Below are positions 1 to 12,300 of a DNA stretch of 17,500 nucleotides, in pieces. Origin of the DNA: Symbiodinium natans (taxonomy: Eukaryota; Sar; Dinophyceae; Suessiales; Symbiodiniaceae); the NCBI GenBank assembly GCA_905221605.1, contig CAJNDS010000003.1, positions 370,001 to 387,500 of the forward strand. The letters run 5' to 3'. How positions within the stretch are numbered: position 1 is the stretch's first letter; each line of letters starts with the position of its first letter. Made by a program: the position numbers and the translations under genes. Under the pieces are notes generated by a model. The model had not been told where the DNA came from and did not search any database. It saw nothing but the letters and a program-made list of their open reading frames with translations.

Positions 1-393
1 TGCCATCGCGTCCCAGTCCGCGTCCGAGATGTAGGAACTCGGGAGCTGTGGAGGTCGCGGCTTGGACTTGACAGCAGTGCTTGCCGGCCGGGCGGCTGGA
101 GATGAGGACCTTGTCATTGGTGCCGGCGGAGGTGGCCTCTTCGATGTCAACTGCATCACGGGGGGCGCCTTGACCTGCAGCGGTGCGCTTGGAGGAGGAT
201 GCGTTGCGTCAGCCGGGGGTGACTTCCACGGTGACTGCCTATCCCCCGACCTGCTCTCTGCGAGGCGACCCTCCCGGGTGCCGGGAGTGTTGGACCTTCC
301 TCTGGAGGTTTGCGGCTGTTGCGCCCATGGCGGCGTGCGATCACTGGGTGCAGACGATGCTCTGTCTCTCCTTAGTCGATCAACCCGATCTTG
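1..393 (-). other. Pro/Ser/Arg-rich tail, open at the window edge (residues ~4506-4636)
   Basis: The last visible 130 residues are dominated by Pro, Ser, Arg, Ala and Gln and look disordered. The frame continues past position 1, so whether this is the true C terminus or another linker cannot be decided. GC content is high (40 of 60 bases in the first line). Confidence 0.6.
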
Positions 394-3300
394 AATCGTG
401 GACCTGATGTTGCGCGTCCTGAAGCGGGTGAACTGGAGAAGCTGTGCCAGCTGACGATCTCCGAGAGAACTGAACCCTTCCGGGATGTGGATATCCTGCG
501 TCATCTGCAGCGGTGGAGCAACTTCGCCCCTTTTCGCTGAGTGAGGAAGGTCACGCCGGACGAGGTTGATGAGCTCCCCGAGGATTCCGGCCAGTGTTCT
601 TCCGTTTGGATACCACTTTTCACCTGGGGTATTCGTCATCAAGAAGAATCTGTCATCCGTCGTCCTGTACACAGCGAACATGATGACGGCCATCTCGAGC
701 ACGGTGTAAAACCGGTCCTGGAAAGAGATGAAACAATCCGTCAGGATGTCGACATACTCATCGTCGCTGCTCCAAATATAGGCGAGCCGCCCGTCGACGT
801 TGTGGTAGGCGTCGGTGCCTTCGGCATACTTGCCTCCTGCCATCCCAGGGTTCGGGAGCCGAATGTCGGCGAACCTCGTGATCTGGTTGAGGCTCGTGAA
901 GCTGAAACCCTGTGAGATCCAGTTGAAGGCATCCATGGGCGACTCCGCCAGGATCGCGCCGAGGGTGATATCACCTCCTGTGCGCTCCTTGGCACGACTT
1001 AGCGACTTGTTGATCTTCGCCTTCAAGGTTGCTCCTGAGCTGGACTTGCGTCGGTCCACGGTTGTGTCGTCGATGCGGCGAGGATTCCGATGATCTCGAT
1101 TGGAGTTCAGGCCAATGGAAGGCTGAATCTCAAAGATGTTCATCGGCCTACCCCTCCGGGCGGCGTCATCGCGGGCCTCAAAGGGCTGCGCCATTTTCGC
1201 CAGGTCCGTGGGCAATGTCAACCGCTCTTCACATTTGAGACACTTTGTGAGACCGTCGATCAAGTCGTTGCAGTCGCAGAAAGGACAGTTGAAGTTGGGG
1301 AACGCAACGCACTGTTGGTGCCTGAAGAACCTTGGGTCTCCTCGAAGCTTTCGATCCACCGTAAGTGCAGTCTGCGTGGGCAGCACAAGTGCCCGCATGC
1401 CCCAACAGGCATTGTGAAGCATAGGGTGAAGAGGATGCCCTTCCGGGATCCGAACCGGCTGACCACCATAGTCCCACTGTGGTTCATAGTGGAGCTGGAA
1501 CGGAGTGTAGGCATCGGCTGCGAGAGGGGCCCACTCAGTGAAGTTTTCCTCCGGGGGAAGCTTCAGGTAGTCCAGGAAGCAAGTGGCCGCACCATCCGTA
1601 AGGCAACGGTAGGGATCGTTGTCAAAGACGGGCAACACATTCCTGTGCGCGGTGAACTCCTTCACGGCTTTGTCGATGCGGAGGCGAGCATGCTCGTACG
1701 CCCTGTTGATCCAGATCGGCTCGTTTGAAGATCTCCGATAGGCGTAGACGAGGTAGCGATTGGACAACCAATCTGGGGTCTGCACCGCACCAGCGGCCGT
1801 CTCAAAGATGCGAACCCCGTCCAACGCAGCCATTTGGAGGTCGATCACGAACTCGATCTCGGCATCAGGCCTCACGCCCTCCATGCAGTCACGTTCCCAT
1901 GCTGGTTTCGGTGACATCATGGCGTAAAATCTGCGACGACTCCCGTCTCGCGACATTCCTCCTGGGATGATACCGCTCTCGACGATGCTCCTGAAGTGGC
2001 GGAAGTAGGTGGAGTGATACCCCAACTTTGGCATCGTATGGAAAGTACTGTGCGTGAAGCCAGCCTCTCCAACAGGAGGGTATTCGCGAAGACTGGGTTT
2101 CCACCCGTCGACCAGATGGAAGGACCTGCGATTCACAAGCATGGGGTCAGAGTTCTCAGTCATGAGCGCCCCGCTGTGGCCTTGGATTGCGCGGCATCGC
2201 AAAATCCTCCCTTCCGGGTGGATGAGAAACTCGAAGCGTTCCTTCTCAGACGACTCGCACACCTGGAAGATCTGCTCCATACGGAGCCCGTTCCAAATCT
2301 GCCCCAACGCCTCGAAGAATGCCGGGAAAGATGTTGTTCCATTCCCATCGAACTCAAGATGGGGTGCGTGGGCGCACTTTTTGGAGAAGCCACGGAGCAG
2401 CCAAGTCATCTTTCGGCTCAGTGTCTCGAGGGCGTTGGGAGAGAGGTGGCGCCTGATCTGAATGACCGGCATCTCGCTACCGACGCACCAATATGCTGCT
2501 GACTCGTCGATGGAAGGACCATCCCTTCCGGGAGGTGCACGCGCAGGCATTGCCTTGGGCGGCGCGGCTCGGGAAGGAGCAGGCAAGACCTTGTTCCCCA
2601 GGTCGGTGACGTCTTCGCTGAGATCGATGAGGGTCTTATCCTGGCGAACCCTCTCCCTGGTCTGCTGCAAGATCTCTTCCACGGAGGTATCCGGCTCGTT
2701 GATGGGGAGGAGCGGTTCACACGCAATGTCCGGATCATCAGGATCATTGATGACAATGGTGTCGATGCCTCGCTCCTTCTCAATCTCGACGGCCTGCTCA
2801 TCATCGAGCTGGCCTTCGACCGAGTCGAGTGCCTCCAACAACCTCCTCACACGAGGGTTGTTCGCGTCGAAGAGGATCACCTCGTCGTCATCGCCGCCAG
2901 ACCCGTCAGGGTTGAGGTAAGCCCGGTCGTCCTCGGTGATCGGGACTGCATCCACCTCCGGGCGGTTCTCGTCCGATGGTCTTGGTGCCTTCCGGACGAC
3001 GTTCTGGGCGACAATGATTTCCTCGCTTTGATCTCTCGACGTAGGCGCCAGCCACGCGAAATCATCAGTCTTGGGCCTCACCATGTCAGTGCACGGGGGG
3101 ACCGTAAGGGATAACTCCGGCCGGGCCAAGTGGAAGTGATTGTTGAAGATCTGGCTTCGCTGATTTGCAAGGAAGTCCTCCCGCATCATGAAGATTTGCC
3201 GACCCGTCAGGGTGGTGGAGATGAGCGCTCGCCACCACTCAGTGGTAGCTTGGAAGTTGTCCTGCGAGGCCACCATGTGGTACTTGTCGTAACGGACCGT

Positions 3301-6300
3301 GCCGTAGAGATGTGCGTAAGGATCGATGACCTTCACGCCGTTAGCCACCAGGTAGTCGGTGTGCTTCTTCATCTCCCTGTCGTACTCCCAATCCAGCCCG
3401 TAGGCCTGGGCGACAGTGCCGGCGACAACGGTCAATGACCTGACACAATGATGTCCAGCCAACGCAACAACCTTCCGGAGCGCGGATTCCACCTTGGCCA
3501 ACTGCTTGACGGGCCAGTGCTCCGCTTTGCGGACTTGCTCTTCTGTTTGCTTAATCCAGGGCGACACAAGGTGCCACGTGTAGCCCTGATACCCGTACGG
3601 GCCGTGGACGTCGTTCCCCGCCCAACTAATGAAAATATCCAACCCGTCAGGGCGGTGGATCCTCAGGTAGTCCTCAACGATCTGAGTGAGGAGCGTGAGG
3701 TCCTTGCCCCACTCCATCATGACGTTGACTTCCGTCACGCGAGGGTCATGCGACAGAGCATCCCGAAGTGGACCTTGGAATGTCATCTTGTTGAGGGCAC
3801 GACCGCCCTTGTGCGTGCACAAGGCTAGTGAGGAGTCGCCGATGATGAGAACTTGGGACTTGATCATAGGCGGTGGCGGAATGCGCTCGAAAGCCGGGGT
3901 GTAAAAACCCCCCAAGAGCTGTACCACGTCCGTGTGTAGAGGTCGGTCAGATAGACCGTGCTCCATCTCAGTGACACGGTAGCACAAGTCGTAGGGCTTC
4001 GAGACATCGAACGCACTCTGGGCCCTTGGCCCCCACCCTACGACAGCCATGTCGAAGATGAGGTCGAGCATGGTTTGCGTCCATCCCGCCAGGGAGGAGT
4101 CATGCACCGTTTTGGACGGCACGTCGTCAGTGCTGTAGGCCCTGACGCCGTAGATCCGGTACCACATCTCATAGATTGTGGTCCACGGCACATTGGGATA
4201 CCCCTTCCGGAGATCGAGCCACTGTTGTACAGGGATGACACGAAGAAACAAGTCATCGGGACTGTCAGCCTCCGTGGGCTCCCGAAAATTGCGCACTGCA
4301 TCATTCCACCACGCTGGTGATGAAAGTCCTGCCAAGGCGTCAGCCAGGCGATCCGCATCAGTAGCGGCGGCCGACATTTCCTGGAGACGTGCGGCACGCT
4401 CCTCTGCACTGAGAATCTCAACTGCACGAGATGCCATTCCTTCAGAAAGACAAGGAGGAGATTCGAGGCGAGGATTGCGGGGGAGCTTGATTGCTGGAGC
4501 GGCTACGTATGTGCAAGGAGTCCTGCTCATGTTTTCCTGAAACGCCTTGTGAATTAAATCAACCATGCGCAAGCAGTACTCTTCAGAGCTGCGACTACAC
4601 TTGCCATGCACGTGCCCTCCTGTGCAACACTTGTCACGGAATGCAACATACAAGGAATCCAAGGTAGTAGCAATAGTCCACGGTTTCTTAACGGCTTCAC
4701 CCTTTTCGTTGCGAAGACCGAAACGACAACCGTCGAAGTGGGCCTTCCGAATGGGTTTCCCCTCGATCCATTTGACTATCCGAGTCCATTTCCAATACTC
4801 GCAGTCCTTTGGCCATTCAATGGCATAGTCGACTAGGAGTCGATCGAGGCCATGGGACATGTCGACGAACGATGCCCAAAGCTTGGTGAATTTCCTCCGG
4901 GCCTCGAAGACAGCGCTTCGGTTCTTGTCGACGGCAAGATTAAGGCGAGCCCATTGCGAACCCCCCGTACAAGGAAGACTAGCCCAAACGAGGATGCGAA
5001 GACCGTCCTTGTGGGCCTCCTTTGCGATGGACAAAACTTCCCGTCGGGTTTTGGGATCATTCAGGTTCATAGACTCGGTAATGCGAACGACCTTGCAGTC
5101 CTTATATTTGTTAGTAGCAAGATTACCAATTAGTGAGTCGTCACCGCAACACACTTCAATGATCAACCGCTTGTGCAAAGGAGGAGACCTCTGCGTCAGC
5201 AGGGTGGATCCAGGAGTGGTGGCGGCTGCGCCAGATTTCCTCACGTCAAGCTTGAGGGGAGATATGGCCATAAGTGCCAGAGCACGCGACCACTTCTCAG
5301 CGTTGGTGAAGGGCTTAGTGAGAATATCGGCTGCTTGCAACAATGTACTGATGTACGCAATGTCATAGTGCTTTCTTCTGAACTGTTCAGAAATCCATCC
5401 CAAGTTAATCCTCTGCGTTTTGTCAGCATGACGAAAGGCTGGTGACTTTCCTGACTCAAGGATTCTGATTGTAGCTTGGTTATCCTCAAGCACGACAGGC
5501 TGAATGGAGTGAGGAACCGTAACCACAAGTCCTATGTCTTTATCTGAACCCTTGGGTGCAAGCTCTTCCGAGGACCGACCCCCCGTATTCCTGATGCCCT
5601 CAATCTCGCGGTGCATGAAAGCCTCCGCGTCAGCGTGGCGTCTGTAGTCCATGGTGGATCTGCGATAGATGATCACACACGCTTCGGCTTTAGGATCAAC
5701 GGGTCTATCCCTTCTCTTAAGTTCTTCCCAGGCAACAGCTTCTTCAACTTGAACCCAAGTACCCTTTAACTTGACCCAAACATCTCGCAGTGGATGAGTG
5801 TTCATCTCAACTGGTTCAGGCAGGGATGAAAGGTTGGTAAGTAGTTCGACCACTCTACCATCAATGAGGTGCGAAGTGCCCAGGTAAGTAACTCCTTGGA
5901 TAAGGGAATCCGGGTGGTTAGAGAGGAGTTTATTGGGAACATCACCCTTCCGGGGAGTGTGCTTAGGTTTTGTGCTGCTATACCCCCCCGCATTCTGAAG
6001 CACGCTCCAAAGCGCGGAAGAAGGAAGACCTAATGCACGCAACGAAACATTTGCACACACAACCTCGGCCTCAGTGGAACTAAGGGCAATGCTGGTCTGC
6101 TTCTTACTGAAAGCTGCAAGGGGGAAGTACGTATTAGGACCAACCAAAGCAAGGAAGCCACCTGAGGTGCTTTTGCTGTCGTGTTCACCGGCATGGTCGC
6201 TGTCTGCAAACAGCCACAGCTTGCAAGTGCTAATGTCGTCACCTATGAATCCGCGCATGCGGTACTCCAATGTAGACGCGACATAGCACATCAAGCGATG

Positions 6301-9300
6301 TAAGGCTTTATCGCATTCGACAGACCACTTAGTGACACGACTGGCTAATCCCTGGACTGCGCGGAGCAGATCGTACCTTGCCATCCTTGCTGCGAACAAC
6401 AGCTTCATGAGAATGCGGCTTGCTATGGGAGCAAGCTGTCCGCGAGGTTCGGCCTCGGTGCCAACCGGGCGAGCGATTTTGTCGTCATGGAAGGGCGTAG
6501 CAACCTTGCGCAGGTGTTGGAATTGTGGTCCTGCGAGCTTCTTGTATTTATCAATGGCTTGCTGCAAAAAGGAACTCATATCATACACAACTTCCTTAAC
6601 ACCCTTAGTCATGCAACCCTTGTTGTCGCTCAGTTGATTGACATCGAAGAATGCTTTCTTCCTCGCTTCTTTCTTAGCTTCGTTCTTGTCCCTGATCTTC
6701 TTAACTGCAGCAAGAGCTGACGCATGATCGTGCTTATCCGAAAGAAGATAGGTGGCACCAACCCATAATCTAGACCTCTTACCCCGACCGGAAGGATGAT
6801 CCCATGATTGCTCGATAAGCTCATCATCATCAATGGACCTCACTTCCGTGAGTCGGTGTTGGCCAACGGCACAAAGCTTGGCTTCAGAGGCCGGCAGGGC
6901 ATAGAGTGCCCGTCTGGGCTGCACGTGGTGACGCACCAAGACACCTTCTTCGGGATGGAATTCAGTGTAGTCCTCACGCACGACTGCAGCGGCAGTCTCC
7001 TTGGCAGCGGGATCACGAACGTTCTTGTCAAAGACGTGAGCAAAAGGATGATCAGAATGCTTAAGGTTTGTGCTCTTGGAGATGTGCTCGCAACCCAAGT
7101 AACGACCTATGGGAGAGGGAGAGTCCATGTCAATTTTCGAACTGATCAGCTCCCACCCTTTCTGCATGTTGGCTTTAGGTCCGGCCATCTTAAAGTCATC
7201 TACATAAACTGCAAGCAGAAGACGAAGCTGGGGGTGGAAGAAAACTGAAGGCCATGCAGCCGGGAACACAAGCTGAAACCCGACCTCGCCTAACATCTTT
7301 TCACAGTGTAACTCCCAGAAACCCCCGCTATCAGGATGACCGTAGAGTGCCAGCGTCAGCCGCACGACAGGATCTTTGTACTTTCCCTTCCACGCTGAAG
7401 GCCATCGATCAGGCGGAAGCCTAACCCACGTTTCCTTTCCTTTGAGCGTGGTTTGGGTGTATGCTTGTTTGCCGTCGGCCTGCTGACAGTCATTGCCAGG
7501 TGCATGCCCATAGGCGTCAAGTGCTTTCCCAGCCTCCATCGTGGCGGGACTGGATCCGAGCTCACTGAAAAGAGCCTGATCACTATTCTCATCTTTGACG
7601 TTGTTCCCTTGGAACACGGTTCGACCCTTAAATTTCCGTTGTGGATCACCTTTAGGAAGCTCACTTCCCTTTTCAACGCAGATCTCAAAAACTTTTCCAA
7701 CATGAACCTTTTTCCCCTTTTTGATGGCTTCATCACTAACGTCTTTCCATTCCCGAACAGATCCCATATCCCAGGCTTTCTTAACCATCAATTTGTTCCA
7801 TTCAACATCAAGGGCAGCCTGGGCCTTCGGGTCCTCGAGGATTTCTTTGCGACCAACAGGCCTTGCGACAAGAGCAAAAAGCTCTCGTACCTCGTCCTCT
7901 GAGACAGGAAGGTTGCTGGAAATCTTTTCACGATGCTCGGGTTCGTGAGGTACAGTAGGCATGGCAGGGAATGCGTCCTTACCATCTCCGTCAGGAGCGG
8001 GACTGTGGATTCTGTCCAGAATGAACTCAGTCTTGCCGATCCACTTGAAACTAGTCTTTTTGTTCCGCTTCCTAACGTTCTTCCAATCATCGTCCTCATG
8101 GATGACGTCAACACCACCTACGGGAATGATAGTTGTACTCCGTTGCTTAGAGATGCGCGACAGTTCAATCGGACAATCGGTGATGTCCGGTGAGAACATT
8201 TCTCTTCTGGGAACGTAATGATAGCGTATTAGCTTACATTCGTTCAGTCGGACCTCCCAGTGGTCCTTGTTCGCAGCAGGTGCTGCGGCGGCAGCAGAGG
8301 AGCTACCGGCTGAACCCTCGGTTGGAGTCTCCATATCACGCAATGCTTGTTCGCGTGCCTCATCAACAATGGCCTTCTCCTTCTGTTTCTTGGACATGTT
8401 GACCCAAAGATATGAGGGAATGGATTCGGGCTTCTTAGAACCTCTGGTGCCTCCATACTTTCTACCAAGAGTACCCCCGGAATCATAGTACCGACCCCCT
8501 TCAGGGAGATCAATTTCTTTCCCTGTTTTAGGATCAAGTACCTTCTTGGGCGGCTCGACCTCTCGGTCTGCGGGCGCAGGCAGTTGCTCATCTGCAGCTT
8601 CAGCGTCCTGGTTGGTGAGCGATTGACTGACAGGTCCTTCAGTTGCATCTGATGCGAGACCTGCTTGAACCCTTTCATACCTTTCACGCATGGGGAAAAC
8701 GATCTTACCGTCAGTGAGCTTGTATTGCGACGCAACAACTGGCTTCAGGCACTCGTGGAAATCATGCTTGTTCAGCTGTTTGAGATGAATTGCAAAGACT
8801 TCCTTGCGCCATTTCATACCAGGCTGGAACTTATATCCCATAAAGATCGCAGGCTCACTGGTAGGCTCGAATCTATCTCTACCCTTGCGCTGGGCTTTCG
8901 GACCAACCCAAACGTCAATCCTACAACCGAAAGGAAGGGGTTCTTCAGGAAATGCAACACCAAAACGCTTGAACCAAGGGGTGAATTCTTTGCCCCCCGG
9001 ATTGCTGATGTTATAGGCAGTGCATGCATGCTCAAGGGCAAACGGCCAGTAAACATGCGAGATGCCAGCTTGAATGAGATTGGTGCGAGTGCCCTCAGTG
9101 GTGGCTCGCACAGCACGCTCAGCAACAGCATTGGACTGATGGATGTAAGCCTTGGAGAGCTCATGGCGCCAGCCGAGCGTTTTGGCTGCAGCCTCAAGCT
9201 CCTTAGACTTGTCGCTGTAGAAAGTCTCCACATTGTCCTTTGCGGATGCGAAATGCTGGAGCGCCACGAGGCATTCGTCTTCGGACTTCAATGCAGCAGG

Positions 9301-12300
9301 ATATGCATACATGAAACAAGCGGCAACATCCTTAACCACCAGTGCAAGGCGTGAATCCTCAATGACAGTTTGCTTGTCCCTGTGCAAGATCAGATGATCT
9401 GCGGTCACATGGTCGCCAAAAACCTCTGCTTCGATAGTACTGGTTTCCTTCTTGTAGGAGGGAGGCTTGTACATCTTAGCTCGTTGGCATATTTGGCAAT
9501 AAGGGTTCTTAGGGACATGAGTCATGAGATGTTCACGGGTTGTTGATTCTTTGATCAGAGCTTCTTTGCTCCGACTGCGAGCTCTATGTTCAGGTGCTTC
9601 AGGATCGTCACTTGATGCTGCCTCCCCATCGGGGGCATCGGCCACTGCCGGGGCAGGAGGACCAATGTCCGGTTCAGCACGCACCTCGTCAGAGGGCGGA
9701 GCAGGGCGAGAACCATCCAGGATGGCTCGCACACGCGCCGCTCCTTCGGACCTGAGGAGACCTGAGTCTCGAACACCATCCCTGGGCTCGGATTTTGCTT
9801 TTGGTTCAGGCTTAGGCTTAGCTTTAAGTTTTACTGTAGGCTTGGTGCGGTCCGGCAGAGGCCGGACAGGTGTGTCTTCCTCCATCAGTTCCCTGAGAGT
9901 CCTTTCGTCGGGATCATCGGCGGACGCCGGCGCGATAGGAATCCTCCTGTGAGGAATGACAAACCCACAACCTCGAAGCTTCGCAACGTCCTGGTTACCA
10001 AGTTGGTAAACTGACCTACAGGTGTAGGCAGTAATGCTCCAACGTTCACCTTTCCAAGGCCTTACGGAATGGGATGTCTTCGGGTCAAAAACAACAATCT
10101 TGTTGTGACTGTCATGAACCATCCCAGGGAGTTTGGTGCCTACAGAATCCTTGACCTCAAGATAATTTTTATTGGTTTTCATAGCGTTCGGGTCATGAAT
10201 CCAAAGGCCACCATCGGAAAACTCTCCCACGGCAATCGTAACGTTGAGATGGTCTTTGTGATTGTTCACATCCTTATGGACCTTGATAGGCGAGTTCTGG
10301 TTGATGCAAAGTGAGGAACAGCTTTCCGACTCCGCGCCTCTCTTGCGAAGAAAAGCGATGAGATACTTGATAGTGTTAACATGGCGTCCAGTTCTCTTGG
10401 TTACACCATGAAACCCTCCGTGCGCGAAAGCACCAAGTATCACGTATTTCTCTTTGCTATTGCCATGCTTCTCTCCTAGTGCTTTTCTTCTACTCCTACC
10501 TGCTCCGAAGTTGACGTTGCGCAAGAGATCAACGCATGATCGCTCCGAGAAGTCGTGCTTCTCCAGAAGCTGCAAAGCAATCTCTTCAGAGCTGCGATCA
10601 GGCATTTCATTTCTGGCAACCGGCTGAATCTCATCGGATTTAGATTCACGCGCAGGGCAGGCAGTGCCCTCCTTCCACGATTTGAGGAAAGGCACGTTAT
10701 CTCGAACATCAAGGAAAACTCTTTCACCCTCAGGAGTCTTCAAGTAAGGGCGAGTACAGGCTCTCCAAATGAAATCGAAACCTTGCTCCATGCAACGCTG
10801 TCCTATGGAGAGGACTGAAGGAGTGTCGGGCAGCACATAAGGCTTGGCAGAAATAGCAATCGACGGAACGTCGACATCACATTGCTTGTCAGCGGAGCTG
10901 GGACCGTTCGCGGTCATGATGTTGATCGGCTGTTCAGACTCATAAGCCTTCAAATGCTGGAGATCCCTCTCTGCGATTAGGTCTTGTGCACTCCCTGTGT
11001 CGCCAATCCATTCAAGGTTAAGCATCTTAGAGGACCCTTTAGTCTTAGCAGGGCACGACATTCTGAGACCCTTTGGGATACAGTGATTACATCCAATCTC
11101 CGAATCACACTCCCAGCGGCAGGCCGGGACGTCGTCCTTGGTAGAGATGGAAGCTTTCAGCATCTTCGCTGACATCTGGGCCTCTCGGATGGAGTCTGCT
11201 CTGGTTTCTGGAACAAAATCCAAAGGCTTTTCTCCTCGATGCTTACGGTTGGTGGGCGATATTGGAGTGAACCTCGCGTTGGGATCACTAACAGGAATGT
11301 TAATGTAATCGACTTCAGAGCTGAAATTTACCGCTGGTAGCGCCAGACTATAGGGATACGTGCAATTGGTGATCTGGTCCGTCCACTCCTTCCGGAGGGA
11401 GAAAGCATCGGCTTGGGTGGCCGAACCAGCAACAAGAGCACTAAGGAGACATACAGCAGCAGGGATACCGCTTGAAGGCTTCTTTCTGCCTGAGCCCTTC
11501 GAGTTCTTGGAGCCTTGACTTCCCTTGGAATTCCTGCTACCCTTAGAACCCTTGGAGCTAGAGCGAGAAGACTTGCGATCTTTCTTCTTCTTGCGGTCCT
11601 TCTTCTTCCCTTTGCCTTTTGACCCCTTCCCACTGGTTTCGGAAGGCGCAGCTGCACCTGGCTTGCCCGTGTGGAGAAAATTGCAGTTCTCCCCGCGATC
11701 GCATCGTCCTTGCTTGTAGAACTTGCAGATCTTAGGCTTACCACCGGGGCTTGCAGAGCTTGCTCGTGAGCCAGCCGGCGTAGCGGAGCGGCCGCGTCCC
11801 TTGGCCGGAGTCTGGTGCTTGTACTTACATTGGTCGCCTTTGGTACAGGAACCATTACGGACCCATGAAATGCAGAAACCTTTAGGAACCCTCTTAGGTG
11901 CAGGTGCAGTAGGCACAGCAGGACTGCCCGTCTGTCGAGCCATCCGTTCCCGGTTGCGTTCAAGGCGCTTCCTGTTGAGGTGCGCATTTGCAGCATCATA
12001 CAGGAAACTGTAGGATCGTTCTTTGGAACCTTCAAGAGCTCTTTCATAGATGTTGATGTCATGCGAGAGAGCCTTGACCTTCTTGACCTGTCTATGGAAT
12101 AGTGGTTCGAGGAATGATGCTTCAGGGGTTTTGGGAATCCCCGACAACACCGTGTCCCAATTTCGCATAAAGGTGAGAAGATTCTCGTTGAGCAACGTGA
12201 CTGAAAGCAAATCTTCCATGTCATACACCGCTCCGTGCTGAGCGTTCGTCGCAAAGTAGTTGTGAATCCTGAAGAGAATCTGCCTTCCTCTAACTGGGCG

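Noticed and set aside
541-2502. Several plus-strand frames of 120-210 codons
   Set aside because: They lie opposite the polyprotein frame, in register with its codons, and are open only because of its GC-rich codon usage. None shows a recognised motif.
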